This document shows, piece after piece, positions 14,803 to 23,592 of a DNA stretch of 64,000 nt; position 1 is the stretch's first letter, and each line of letters starts with the position of its first letter. The position numbers and the translations under genes were made by a program. Origin of the DNA: Allobosea sp039673065 (GTDB lineage: Bacteria; Pseudomonadota; Alphaproteobacteria; Rhizobiales; Beijerinckiaceae). A model generated the notes under the pieces. The model saw only the letters and a list, made by a program, of their open reading frames with translations, made no database searches and was not told the origin of the DNA. The stretch lies in NCBI RefSeq assembly GCF_039673065.1, contig NZ_JBDJKW010000013.1:61526-125525 (forward strand), read 5' to 3'.

Positions 14803-16110
14803 GTGAGCGACTGGTTTTTCGAGAAGAATGGCGAGCGCGGCGGGCCGGTTAGTGCCGACGAGCTGAAGGCGATGGTGTCGAGCGGGGCGATCAGCCTCAC
14901 CAATCTGGTCTGGACGGCAGCCTTCGGCAGCGAGTGGAGGCGGCTCGGCGATACCGAGCTTGCCCCGCCTCAGCCTATCCTACCACCGCCGTTGCCGCCG
15001 AACGAGCCGCCGGCTCTTCCGTCAAAGCCCGAACAGGCTGCATTCGAGCCGAACGACTTCCTCTACAGCGAGCTGACCAAGGCGCTGATCGGCCGGAAGC
15101 AGGAGCACCATCTCGCGAAGTGGCGAGCCATCTTGGCGAAGGCCGGGGGCGATCCGGCTAACATCGCGACGACCAGTTCATGGAACTGGCCGGCACTGTT
15201 CCTGCCCTATGGCTGGCTCCTGTACCGTCGCATGTACGTGCTGGGCGGCATCGTGCTCGCCGTCCAGCTTGCCTATGTGCTGCTGCCCGACAGCGTGCCG
15301 ACCTCGGTTGCGCGGGCTTTCCTTTTCGCCACCTTCGGCCTCGGCATTGTGTTCGCGCTCTACGGCAACGCCTGGTATCTCGACGTTGTCCGAAAGCGCT
15401 GGGAAGCCCTGCGCCAGGAGCAGGACCAGGCCGCAGCGCTGGCGAGGGCAAAACAGACTGGCGGCGTCAATCTCGTCGCGCCGATCGTGGCGTTCGCCCT
15501 CGTCATCGCCGCGGCGGTCGTGCCGCATCTCAATCTGCCCAGTTGGGGCGGCTCGGTCGCGCTGGTCCGCGACGGCTACATGACCGGCTATTCCAGCACG
15601 ACCATCGGCAAGGCGCTGGCCGCCAGTTTCGACAATGCCGAGTGGCAGTCCTTCACCTCGGACAAGGGCGCGACGGTGGTCAAGTTCACAGGCAACATCA
15701 ATGCGAGCCTGCACGCCAACGCGATCGAGCAGCTCATGCGGCCGGTCAACCAGGCCGCGGACGATAACGACATCAATGCGCGCTATGGCAGCTACGATAC
15801 GCTGCTGCCCTATTACCAGACCGCGATCGAGCATCTGAAGGCCCGCAACCGGCTTCAGCCAATTGCGGACAAACATGGCTGCGGGCACCAGGCGACCCTT
15901 GCGTCATGCGATGCGCTCCGGGCGACCTTCACCTTGATGCGCGAGGTGGTCGAGACCTGGGCCGAGGACGCCTATTGGCCCGTGGGCGAGCCGGTCGAGA
16001 TCCAGTGGACCCTCAATCCGGACGGACGCAGCTTCAGCCTGGCCAGCATGAACAGCAATGCGTGGAAGGGGAAGCCGTTCAGCGACATCTTTGCCGTGCT
16101 CTACGACTGA
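14803..16110 (+). CDS. GYF_2-domain membrane protein of unknown role
   Basis: The start is a GTG at 14803, giving SDWFFEKNGERGGPVSADELKAMVSSGAISLTNLVW, a clear GYF_2 domain (residues 1-50). A proline-rich linker follows (PPQPILPPPLPPNEPP). Then comes a DUF2628-like part with FLPYGWLLYRRMYVLGGIVLAVQLAYVLL and two or three more membrane segments to about residue 245. The last ~180 residues form a soluble domain with two possible disulfide cysteines (HGCGHQ and ASCDAL). GYF_2 domains are thought to bind proline-rich peptides. Two small exported-protein genes follow on the same strand. Confidence 0.65.
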   Translation: MSDWFFEKNGERGGPVSADELKAMVSSGAISLTNLVWTAAFGSEWRRLGDTELAPPQPILPPPLPPNEPPALPSKPEQAAFEPNDFLYSELTKALIGRKQEHHLAKWRAILAKAGGDPANIATTSSWNWPALFLPYGWLLYRRMYVLGGIVLAVQLAYVLLPDSVPTSVARAFLFATFGLGIVFALYGNAWYLDVVRKRWEALRQEQDQAAALARAKQTGGVNLVAPIVAFALVIAAAVVPHLNLPSWGGSVALVRDGYMTGYSSTTIGKALAASFDNAEWQSFTSDKGATVVKFTGNINASLHANAIEQLMRPVNQAADDNDINARYGSYDTLLPYYQTAIEHLKARNRLQPIADKHGCGHQATLASCDALRATFTLMREVVETWAEDAYWPVGEPVEIQWTLNPDGRSFSLASMNSNAWKGKPFSDIFAVLYD

Positions 16111-16163
16111 GCGAGCCCCGCGCCTGCCATCCGCATCCCTTTGTCCAAACGCGAGGCTCGACC

Positions 16164-16559
16164 ATGCGCTTGCCCCTCATCATCGCCGCCTGCCTTGCGG
16201 CGACCGTCGCCGTCGCCCAGGTGCCGCGGATCAAATGGCGGCCGATGGATTTCCCGCCGGCAACGACCATGGAAGCGACCGTCCAGGGCACGCAGCGCGA
16301 CCTCGGCCCGTTCCGGATCTTCTACGAGTTCGCCAAGATGCAGAACTGGTCCTGCGCCTTCGACAATGCCGGCGGGCCAAGCTCCGGCCCTTCGACGCTG
16401 AGTTGCCGGGCGCCGAACAAGTTAGCCTGGGATTTCTACGTCGAGCACTACCCCGACGAGAAGCGGCTTGTCTTCGTGGAGGGCAACTTCGCCGGCAACC
16501 CACGCACGGGCGAAGAGGTCGGCAGCATGCTGGCGATCTTCTTCCAGCACATGCGCTGA
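16164..16559 (+). CDS. Small exported protein, unknown
   Basis: The ATG at 16164 begins a typical signal peptide (RLPLIIAACLAATVAVAQ, cleavage after AVA-Q likely). The mature part of about 112 residues has two cysteines (WSCAFDN and LSCRAP) that could pair in the periplasm. No family recognised. It follows the GYF-domain gene by about 50 bases and precedes another exported-protein gene, so a three-gene operon is likely. Confidence 0.65.
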   Translation: MRLPLIIAACLAATVAVAQVPRIKWRPMDFPPATTMEATVQGTQRDLGPFRIFYEFAKMQNWSCAFDNAGGPSSGPSTLSCRAPNKLAWDFYVEHYPDEKRLVFVEGNFAGNPRTGEEVGSMLAIFFQHMR

Positions 16560-16613
16560 GCGATCGGCCCCGCGCATGGCCGAATCCTATCGTTTCCCGC
16601 CTCCAGGTGCCCG

Positions 16614-17231
16614 ATGACCAAAACCGCCACCCTTCTCGCCGCCGCCCTGGCCTGCTCGGCTTTCGGCAGCAGCCCAAGCCCTGCCCAGTCGCAGACCGAA
16701 CCGCAACAGCGAGAGCTCAAGGCGACAGTCACCTCCTATTGGACGACGACCAAGACCGGCGCGCAGCGCGACAAGAAGATCTACGGCCGCTTTTCCTTGC
16801 ACAAGGACGCTGGCAGGTTGATCAATCAGATGAACTTCATCTGCCCGAAGAGCCGGCGCACCTACGCGCATCTCACCATCTACCTCGACGACATGATCGC
16901 GCTGGGCGCGCCCTACAAGCCGTTCCGCGGCGAGATCGAAGGGCAGTTCGCGATCGACAGGAACAGCGCGATCACGCTCGCGGGCGAGTCTATCGACACC
17001 GAGCTCTTCTTCGACAGGACACCCGCGACCGTGAACGAGATCGACCGGGTTTTGAGCGCGAAGAGCGTTCAGTTCCGCGTCGGGGATACGAGAGTCGCCT
17101 ACGACACCAATGCGAAGTTCGAGGAGCTCATGCGTGAGCTCCTCGCCGAGAGCGCTGGTGCAACTGGCTTCTTCGATACCGAGGCAATGCTCGCCGATTG
17201 CCGGAAGTTCCGCGGTGAGAGCACTCGCTAG
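16614..17231 (+). CDS. Exported protein, unknown (205 residues)
   Basis: Begins with a signal peptide (TKTATLLAAALACSAFGSS, cut near PAQS). The mature protein has about 180 residues with alternating strand-like segments (ELKATVTSYWTTTKTG, KIYGRFSLHK, HLTIYLDDMIALGAPYKPFRGEIEG) and cysteines in NFICPKS and LADCRKF. I do not recognise it. Third gene of the GYF_2 cluster. The product is likely periplasmic. Confidence 0.65.
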   Translation: MTKTATLLAAALACSAFGSSPSPAQSQTEPQQRELKATVTSYWTTTKTGAQRDKKIYGRFSLHKDAGRLINQMNFICPKSRRTYAHLTIYLDDMIALGAPYKPFRGEIEGQFAIDRNSAITLAGESIDTELFFDRTPATVNEIDRVLSAKSVQFRVGDTRVAYDTNAKFEELMRELLAESAGATGFFDTEAMLADCRKFRGESTR

Positions 17232-17243
17232 CTCCTGCCGCGT

Positions 17244-17265
17244 TTGCTACAATCGGTTGCTACAA
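17244..17265. repeat. Short direct repeat TTGCTACAA
   Basis: TTGCTACAA at 17244-17252 and 17257-17265, separated by TCGG. It lies just after the stop of the exported-protein gene. Could be incidental or part of an integration or regulatory site. Confidence 0.3.
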
Positions 17266-17327
17266 AACCGACCTGTTTCGTTCACCTCGGCAGCTGTAAC
17301 CGCTTGATAAAATTGGTGCCGTGAAAC

Positions 17328-17366
17328 TGGCTGAGGGTCCTAGTCCCCCAGCCACCACTCTTGGGT
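17328..17366. repeat. Two adjacent hairpins in the intergenic region
   Basis: TGGCTGAGGG (17328-17337) pairs with CCCCCAGCCA (17345-17354) around a 7-base loop with one mismatch. Immediately after, CCACC pairs with GGTGG. There is no T-run, so it does not look like a normal terminator. The first hairpin ends in a tRNA-like CCACCA, but I cannot fold a whole tRNA from the surrounding bases. Confidence 0.35.
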
Positions 17367-17524
17367 GGCAGATATGCAAACAAAATCAAGTGCTTATTGA
17401 TAGAGACTCTTCGTCCGGCAGCACTGGCAGGAGCACTATCGGTAGCTCTGGACGCCCGCCGGAACCGCCCTTGCAGTGCTGCTCCCGCGAGTTCAGTCTC
17501 CTCCCCCTGCTTGGGGGGCATCGG

Positions 17525-18106
17525 ATGATCCACGAAAGCGCACCGTGGAAGACTCACTTAATTCGAGACGCGGCGATCATCGAACGCTGGGCGTCGAGAC
17601 CGCGGCCCTCGGAACGGCGTTCGTTCTTGATCGAGCGGAAGGTCTTCCTCGCCGCCTACGCCATACGGAAGATGGATGAGGGCCTCAAGGTATCGACCGA
17701 CCTCCTCAGTGCCGAGATGGGTATCCTTCGGTTTCCGCCGACCCAAGCCGGTTTCAACCTCTTCAACAACCACCGCTTTGATGAGCATTTCGATCTTAAG
17801 GCCGCCCAGCAGGTCGCGCTTCCGCGTCGTAGGGTCCTGAATCTCCTGGTCCACAGTCTCGTCTTTGTGGAGGTTCTGGGCGACACCGAGACTTACGACG
17901 CGTTCATGGTGACTTCGGATCACGAACGTGACCGTGGCCTCATCCAGATTGACGTCACCGCCTTCGTCGAGCTCATGCGCCTCGTCGGTGAGGACTGGCC
18001 GACCTCCGTGCGTTGGGTTCGGGATCCTGACGGCATTGGCTGGCGGGTTTGGGCTGGACACGGCGAAGGTCCTGACGTGGCCCGACTGGGCCGCAAGGTT
18101 CGCTAG
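17525..18106 (+). CDS. Unknown soluble protein (193 residues)
   Basis: I chose the ATG at 17525, giving IHESAPWKTHLIRDAAIIERWASRPR; an in-frame GTG at 17321 would add 68 residues of poor coding quality running through the hairpins. The protein is mixed alpha/beta with a basic central part (VALPRRRVLNLLVHSLVFVEVLG) and a tryptophan-rich end (WVRDPDGIGWRVWAG). No domain recognised. It lies just upstream of the decayed insertion sequence and probably belongs to the accessory region. Confidence 0.55.
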   Translation: MIHESAPWKTHLIRDAAIIERWASRPRPSERRSFLIERKVFLAAYAIRKMDEGLKVSTDLLSAEMGILRFPPTQAGFNLFNNHRFDEHFDLKAAQQVALPRRRVLNLLVHSLVFVEVLGDTETYDAFMVTSDHERDRGLIQIDVTAFVELMRLVGEDWPTSVRWVRDPDGIGWRVWAGHGEGPDVARLGRKVR

Positions 18107-18201
18107 ACCGGGTCGGCAAAAGCGATAGATAGGACATGAATAGGCCCGACATCGGCGGCCGTGGCGTCCTGTGGCCTGCTGCCGGTTCTGTGGACGCTCG
18201 G

Positions 18202-18765
18202 TTAACCTAATCCCACCTTCTTTTCGAACTCGGCCGGGCTGAGATAGCCGATGGTCGAGAGCCGGCGGAGGGTGTTGTAGAACCGCTCGATATAGTCGAA
18301 CACGCCCGCTCTGGCGGCGTCGCGGGTTCGGTAGACCTTGCCTTCTGATCCGCTCGGTCTTCAGCGACGAGAAGAAGCTCTCCATCGCGGCGTTGTCCCA
18401 GACGTAGCCAGATCGGCTCATCGAACAAATGACGCCGTTCTCGGCGAGCAACTCCTGGAAGTGCTGGCTGGTATATTGGCTGCCCTGATCGGAGTGATGC
18501 AGCAACGCCTCCGGCTTGCCGCGGCGCCAGATCGCCATGATGAGCGCGTCGGTAACGAGTTCCGCCGCCATCTCGGCCTTCATCGACCAGCCGATGACAC
18601 GACGCGAGAACAGGTCGATTACGGCCGCCACATAGAGCCAGCCTTCCGCCGTCCGGACATAGGTGAAGTCGGCGATCTAGCACTGGTTCAGACGCGTCGC
18701 GGTGAACTGACGATCGAGCACATTGGGTGCGATAACCGATGTGAGTCGCGCGCCCTCGGGGGCGC
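18202..18765 (-). pseudogene. Decayed IS3-family transposase (orfB remnant)
   Basis: On the minus strand the integrase core can be followed across frames: LYVAAVIDLFSRRVIGWS, then HHSDQGSQYTSQHFQELL (second catalytic D), VWDNAAMESFFSSLKTERI (catalytic E), then after a frameshift VFDYIERFYNTLRRLSTIGYLSPAEFEKK to the stop at 18202. Upstream, the stretch around the first catalytic D reads NQC-stop-IADFTYV, where a tryptophan codon has become TAG. The N-terminal third and any orfA are absent. It is a dead remnant of a different IS3 group from the intact element at 8919-10205. Confidence 0.85.
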
Positions 18766-18892
18766 GCCTTCATCGCGCAAAACGCGCCGGGCCTCTTCAC
18801 GCCGCGGCGCCGAGCGATTACCGCCATGGCCAGTGGCGCAACGGCGCGGCCCGACCGGGGCGCTGGCCGCGCGCCGGTCTGCCGGATGTCTC

Positions 18893-20056
18893 ATGATGAA
18901 GCCGCTCAACGTTTCCGATTATCGCGATCTCGCGCGCAGGCGCCTGCCGCGCGGCATGTTCGAGTATATCGACCGCGGCACCGAGGACGAGGTGCTGCTG
19001 CGCGATGTGAGGGCGGCGCTCGACGCGGTGAAGCTGAACCAGCACGTGCTCAACGACGTGTCGCAGCCCGACATGGCGGTGACGCTCTTCGGCAAGCGAC
19101 TCGCTGTGCCGCTGATCGTGGCGCCGACGGCGGTCGCCGGGCTGGTCTGGCACGATGGCGAGGTCCAGGTCGCGCGCGCCGCGCGCCGGGCCGGCATCCC
19201 GTTCTGCGTCGCCACCCAGTCGATGACCGCGATGGAGGCGATCGCCGAGCGGGCCGACGGCGCCGATCTCTGGTTCCAGCTCTATGTCTTCGAGGACCGG
19301 ACGCTCACCGGTGAGCTGCTGCGCCGGGCTAGGGCGCTCGGCATCGAGACGCTCGTCCTCACCGCCGACACGCCGCGCTCGCCGAAGAAGGAGTGGAATA
19401 CGCGCAACGGCTTCGGCATCCCGATCAAGCCGACGCTCGTCGGCGTGCTCGACGTGCTGACCCATCCGCGCTGGCTGGCGGGCGTGCTGCTGCGCGCCAT
19501 GCTGACCTCAGGCCTGCCGACCTATGCGCATTATCCGCCGGAGTACCGCACCAGCATCACGCGTGAGGCGGTGGCGAACAATGTCAAGCTGGCGCGCCGG
19601 CTGACCTGGGAGGATGTCGCCGAGATCCGCCGGATCTGGGACGGCAATCTGGTGGTGAAGGGCGTCCTGACGCGCGCCGACGCGCAGGCCGCCCTGGCGC
19701 ACGGGGCGGACGGCATCGTGGTCTCCTGCCACGGCGCGCGCAATGCCGACTATGCGCCGGCGACCATCGACGTGCTGCCTTTGATCGCCGATGCGGTGGC
19801 GGGGCGCATGACGGTGCTCGCCGACAGCGGCGTCAGGCGCGGCAGCGACGTGGTGAAGTACAAGGCCGCCGGTGCCGAGGCGGTACTGCTCGGCCGGGCG
19901 ACGCTCTATGGCGCGGCTGCCGCCGGCGAAGCCGGGGCCAGCGACGTGCTCGCAATCCTGCGCGAGGAGATCGACCACTGCCTGGCCTTCTCCGGCCAAG
20001 GCCGCTTCGCCGACATCCCGCGCGAACTGATCTGGCGGGCCGAGCAGGGGCGGTGA
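18893..20056 (+). CDS. FMN-dependent alpha-hydroxy-acid oxidase/dehydrogenase
   Basis: A 387-residue TIM-barrel flavoenzyme of the lactate/mandelate dehydrogenase and glycolate oxidase family. Visible elements: the N-terminal LNVSDYRDLARRRLPRGMFEYIDRG, VPLIVAPTAVAGLVWHDGE, LWFQLYV (FMN/substrate tyrosine), VLTADTPRSPKKEWNTRNGF, LVVKGVL (FMN lysine) and VLADSGVRRGSDVVKYKAAGAEAVLLGR (phosphate binding). The active-site block usually SNHGGRQ is here SCHGARN, keeping the base histidine and the arginine but changing its neighbours. The true substrate is uncertain. It starts at the first of two adjacent ATGs; the gene follows directly after the transposase remnant and appears to be the first chromosomal gene. 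Confidence 0.85.
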   Translation: MMKPLNVSDYRDLARRRLPRGMFEYIDRGTEDEVLLRDVRAALDAVKLNQHVLNDVSQPDMAVTLFGKRLAVPLIVAPTAVAGLVWHDGEVQVARAARRAGIPFCVATQSMTAMEAIAERADGADLWFQLYVFEDRTLTGELLRRARALGIETLVLTADTPRSPKKEWNTRNGFGIPIKPTLVGVLDVLTHPRWLAGVLLRAMLTSGLPTYAHYPPEYRTSITREAVANNVKLARRLTWEDVAEIRRIWDGNLVVKGVLTRADAQAALAHGADGIVVSCHGARNADYAPATIDVLPLIADAVAGRMTVLADSGVRRGSDVVKYKAAGAEAVLLGRATLYGAAAAGEAGASDVLAILREEIDHCLAFSGQGRFADIPRELIWRAEQGR

Positions 20057-20183
20057 GGGGGCTGTCGCCGGCGGCGCGAAGCCGGGCTCTGCGCCGGGCC
20101 GCGCAAGCGAAAGATCGCCCGCCAGCTCGTCTGGTGTGCGAACGAGCGGCGACCGTCGTGCACGGCCGGGGGATGGCCTCTCG

Positions 20184-21050
20184 CTACAGCGTCGGGGCGC
20201 TGCGCGAGCTCTCGGCCGGCCGGGTGGGCGCCTGCTGGTCCTTGAGGTTCCTGCCGATCAGGTCGCCGCGGAAGCGGATGACATAGGCGGTGACGACGTC
20301 GCGGACGCGGTCCTCGGCGAGCCTGCGCACCAGCGCGCGATCGAAGGGGGCACCGGACTCGGTCTCGACGATCTCGGTGGTGATCTTCACCAGCGCGTCG
20401 ATGTCGTTCTGGCAGAAGATCATCGCCGCCTTGGCGACCACCTCGGCCTTCTCGTCGGTCAGCAGCATGGTCGCGCCTTCCTTGCCGATGCAGCCGAGCG
20501 TTTTCGTCCGGATCAGCTCGCGCGTCTTCTCGAGCAGTTCGGCGCGCTCGGCGCGGGCGGTCTTCTCGCGCGTCTCCGCCTCGATGCGCCGGGCTTCCGC
20601 CTGGGCCGCGGCGGCGTCCCGCTCGGCCCTTTCCTTGTTGAGCCGCGCCTGGCGCTCGGCGGCGAGACGGTCGGCATTGGCGCGCGCCGCCGCGATCTGG
20701 CCGGCGAGGCGGTTGCGGACCGCCCGCTCCAGATCGTTCAGATACGGGCCGGCATAGAAGGCTTGGCCGCCGAAGCCGTAGATCGCGTCATGGGTGGAGA
20801 TCATCGTCGCGACCGATTGCGAGCAGACGGACAAGGCGCGGGCGATCAGCGGCTGGAAGCTGTCGAACGCGACGGCGCCGTCGAAACCGTCGTCACGGCG
20901 CACCACAGAGGTCACGCAGTCCGTCGCGGCCCGGACATAGGGGACATGCTGCTTGCGCTTCTGGGCTTCCGTCTGCGCGAAGGACTGCGCCATGGCTGGT
21001 GAGACTGATGCAGCGAGAACCGCCAAAACAAGACGCATACGCATGACCAA
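20184..21050 (-). CDS. Exported coiled-coil protein, unknown
   Basis: A 288-residue protein with a signal peptide (RLVLAVLAASVSPAMAQS). Residues about 110-190 form a long charged coiled coil rich in A, E and R (ADRLAAERQARLNKERAERD...), flanked by two compact parts with four cysteines (ATDCVTS, SVCSQS, LGCIGK, IFCQND). It is convergent with the hydroxy-acid oxidase gene and divergent from the B12 riboswitch operon. No family recognised; a periplasmic structural or binding role would be a guess. Confidence 0.7.
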   Translation of the reverse strand: MVMRMRLVLAVLAASVSPAMAQSFAQTEAQKRKQHVPYVRAATDCVTSVVRRDDGFDGAVAFDSFQPLIARALSVCSQSVATMISTHDAIYGFGGQAFYAGPYLNDLERAVRNRLAGQIAAARANADRLAAERQARLNKERAERDAAAAQAEARRIEAETREKTARAERAELLEKTRELIRTKTLGCIGKEGATMLLTDEKAEVVAKAAMIFCQNDIDALVKITTEIVETESGAPFDRALVRRLAEDRVRDVVTAYVIRFRGDLIGRNLKDQQAPTRPAESSRSAPTL

Positions 21051-21264
21051 TCCCCCGAAGCGGGATTGTTTTACCAGTCCTTAACGCTCTGTCGAGTCGG
21101 GGCCTGTCCTTGCGTTATGGGCGCGGCTGGGCGGTGTGGAAAAGGCTCGGAAGCGCGGCGCCGGGCCATGGGCGCGATGATCCCGGCGTGGGAGGCAGAG
21201 AGGCTCCCGGCGACCGCTCTTCACCTCGTCGCCGCGCTTTCCTTCCGCCGGCGCTGACGCTACA

Positions 21265-21450
21265 GTCGCCGTCGGAACAGGTTCCGCCTCGAGGCGGATG
21301 AAAAGGGAACGCGGTTCGACGCCGCGGCTGCCCCCGCAACTGTGACCGGCGAGCTTCCCTCCACGAAGCCACTGGCGGCGCCTCTCGCGCCGCCGGGAAG
21401 GCGGAGACGGTAAGCGCTGACCCGGAAGCCAGGAGACCTGCCCGTTCCTG
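21265..21450 (+). promoter_or_regulatory. Cobalamin (adenosylcobalamin) riboswitch
   Basis: Contains, in order, GGTTCC (from 21280), the B12 box GCTGCCCCCGCAACTGTGA (around 21327-21344), GCCACTGG (21368 on), GGGAAGGC, GACCCGGAAGCCAGGAGACCTGCC (split over about 21419-21442). These are the conserved parts of the cobalamin riboswitch in the standard order. It lies about 165 bases ahead of the first substrate-binding-protein gene. High B12 would be expected to turn the downstream operon off. A small hairpin GGCAC/GTGCC just after (about 21464-21478) may belong to the expression platform. Confidence 0.95.
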
Positions 21451-21614
21451 TCACCTGAGCCCGCGGCACGGGGTGTGCCAGGGTGCGGTCGTCTCCGTGA
21501 CGGTGACATTCGATGAATGTTGCCGTGCCCGGAGACTGGCGGAGCCCGTTTCCCGTTCTCCCGAGCCCGGCACCGGACGCCCGAAACGCGTCCGGTCGAG
21601 CCGTGGAAGGACCG

Positions 21615-22580
21615 ATGTCGATGGGCATCGCGAAGACAGTCGAACCGTCGCGCCGCGCCTTCACAGGCGTGCTTGCCGGCGCCCTGGTGGTCATGGCCGG
21701 GCCGGGCGCCGCCCGGCCGGCGGATGCGGCCGGGGCGCAGCGGATCGTGGTGCTCGACGCCGGGATCGCCGGCTACGCCTTCGCGCTGGAGGCGCCGGTC
21801 GTCGCCGCCGATCCCCGCTTTCCCGACGCGCGCATCAACCGCCGCACCGGCTTCCCGCCGCTGTGGAACCGGCAGGCCGCGGCACGTAAGGCCGTGGCGC
21901 TGCCGGCCGGGGCGGACGGCGTCGATCTCGCGGCGATCCGCGCGGCTGAGCCCGATCTGATCATCGCCGGCGGCCGCAATCCGGGCGGGCTGGCGAGCGC
22001 GGGGCGCGCCGCCGATCTCACCGCGATCGCGCCGACACTGGTCGTACCGGCCGACCTGCCGGGCTGGCGCGAGGAACTGGCCTTCGTCGCCGACCTGCTC
22101 GGGCGGACGGACAAGGTGCCGGCGCTGATCGCCGCCTTCGAGGCGCGCGCGGCGCAGGTCGCGGGCAAGATCGCGCTGCCGGAGGGCGAGACCGCGCTGC
22201 TGCAGGCCAATGCCGGCGGCATCCACGAGGATCCCTTCGCGATTTCTCCCACGAGCGGGCTCGGCCGGACCCTGGCCGGGCTCGGCTTCAGGCTGTTCGA
22301 TGCCGCTTCCAGGGTGCAGGGCGGGACGCTCGATGCGGACGGGCGCGTGCCGGTGCCGCTGGCGGCGGTGCTCGAGGTCTTCACCGCGCCCAACCTGATC
22401 ATGGTCTCAAACGGGCCGGTCAGCATGGGCCAGCTCTGCTGCGATCCCGGCTTCCGCCAGCTCGAGGCGGTGATCAGCTACCGGCGCTGGGAGCTCGATG
22501 AATCGGCGATACGCCCGGACTATCTCGCGGCGCTGCGCCTGCTCGACATGGTCGAGAGCGCCTTCGCCCGGAAGGGCTGA
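21615..22580 (+). CDS. Periplasmic substrate-binding protein 1 of a B12-controlled ABC importer
   Basis: Start chosen at ATG 21615 (GGAAGG upstream), giving a Tat-like signal (PSRRAFTGVLAGALVVMAG). The 321-residue protein has the two-lobe helical-backbone layout of BtuF/FepB/FhuD: AQRIVVLDAGIAGYAFAL, VDLAAIRAAEPDLIIAGG, TAIAPTLVVPA, a long connecting helix (LGRTDKVPALIAAFEARAAQV) and FRQLEAVISYRRWELDES. It is the first gene after the cobalamin riboswitch. Ligand may be a corrinoid or a siderophore; only the riboswitch points to corrinoid. Confidence 0.85.
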   Translation: MSMGIAKTVEPSRRAFTGVLAGALVVMAGPGAARPADAAGAQRIVVLDAGIAGYAFALEAPVVAADPRFPDARINRRTGFPPLWNRQAAARKAVALPAGADGVDLAAIRAAEPDLIIAGGRNPGGLASAGRAADLTAIAPTLVVPADLPGWREELAFVADLLGRTDKVPALIAAFEARAAQVAGKIALPEGETALLQANAGGIHEDPFAISPTSGLGRTLAGLGFRLFDAASRVQGGTLDADGRVPVPLAAVLEVFTAPNLIMVSNGPVSMGQLCCDPGFRQLEAVISYRRWELDESAIRPDYLAALRLLDMVESAFARKG

Positions 22581-22598
22581 GCGGGCGCGGGGGCGGAG

Positions 22599-23576
22599 AT
22601 GACGAACGTCATATGGTCGCGCAGGGCGCTGCTCGCTGGAGCGGGCGCGCTGCTGCTCGGCGCCGGGCCGCGGCGCGCGCAGGCCGCCGGGGCGTACCCG
22701 CTGCGGATCGCGCACAGCGCCGGCGAGACGCTGCTGGCGGCGGCGCCGCAACGCATCGTCGCGGTCGGCTACAGCGACGTCGCGATCTGCGCCGCGCTCG
22801 GCGTCAAGCTGGTCGGCGCGATGCGCTACGGCGCCGGGGCTGACGGTCACAATTTCCCCTGGGTCCAGCCGCTTTTGCCGCAGGAGATCGCCTGCGTCCC
22901 GGCCGGCCGGGTCGATCTCGACCTGCTCGCCGAGCTGGAGCCCGATCTCATCCTCGCGGCCACGGCCTATCACAGCTATGGCGACCATTATGCGCAGTTG
23001 GCGCGGATCGCACCGACGCTGGTCAGCCGCGGCCGCAACCTGCGCGATCCCTATGGCGATCTCACCCGGCTGATCGGCCGGCTCGCCGGGGCGCCGGCGC
23101 AGGCGGCGGAGACGCTTGTCGCCCAGACGGATGCCGCGATCGCCGCCTTCGCCGCGCGCCATGCCGGCTGGCGCGGCCGCAGTGTCGCCTATGCGCAGGT
23201 CACCGCGACCTCCTTCCATCCCATCGTCGACGAGACCGCCCCGGCGCTCGACCTGTTCCGGCGCATCGGCCTGCGCCCGGTGACGGCGGGGGCAGGGGCG
23301 TTCGACTGCAACGGCTCGCATCCGCGCCCGCTGGCCGAACTGCGCGGCATCGGCGGCGCGGGCCTCGCGCTGCTGGCGCCGATCGGCAAGGCGGCCTCGG
23401 TGCGGGAGCTGCTGGCGCCGCTGCCTGGTGCCGTGGCGCTGCCGGTCGTCGCCCATGGCCGGGCGCATCTCGTCGATACGCATCTCTACGACGCGCTCGT
23501 CGCGCCCAACCCCGCCAACATCCCCTTCATCCTGGCCCGGCTCGACGCGATCCTGGCCGCCACGCCTCGCTCCTGA
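22599..23576 (+). CDS. Periplasmic substrate-binding protein 2 of the same importer
   Basis: A 325-residue protein with a Tat-like signal (SRRALLAGAGALLLGAG). Core elements: AAPQRIVAVGYSDVAICAALGVKLVGAM, VDLDLLAELEPDLILAATAYHSYGDHYAQLARIAPTLV, and LVDTHLYDALVAPNPANIPFILARL. It is clearly of the FecB/BtuF group but not a close copy of the neighbouring receptors. Spacing to the genes on both sides is under 20 bases, so it is part of the operon. Confidence 0.85.
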   Translation: MTNVIWSRRALLAGAGALLLGAGPRRAQAAGAYPLRIAHSAGETLLAAAPQRIVAVGYSDVAICAALGVKLVGAMRYGAGADGHNFPWVQPLLPQEIACVPAGRVDLDLLAELEPDLILAATAYHSYGDHYAQLARIAPTLVSRGRNLRDPYGDLTRLIGRLAGAPAQAAETLVAQTDAAIAAFAARHAGWRGRSVAYAQVTATSFHPIVDETAPALDLFRRIGLRPVTAGAGAFDCNGSHPRPLAELRGIGGAGLALLAPIGKAASVRELLAPLPGAVALPVVAHGRAHLVDTHLYDALVAPNPANIPFILARLDAILAATPRS

Positions 23577-23592
23577 GCAGAAAGGCTTCGTC

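Noticed and set aside
17310..17360. Possible tRNA 3' end (CCAGCCACCA)
   Set aside because: No T-loop TTCRA, no matching 5' acceptor strand and no anticodon arm could be found.
17282..17557. Minus-strand frame containing SGGWGTRT
   Set aside because: It runs through the two hairpins; the peptide arises from the structured sequence and has no start signal.
17558..18631. A 357-residue minus-strand frame starting with transposase-like sequence
   Set aside because: Only the first part is transposase; after the frameshift it runs antisense through another gene. Treated as a pseudogene remnant instead.
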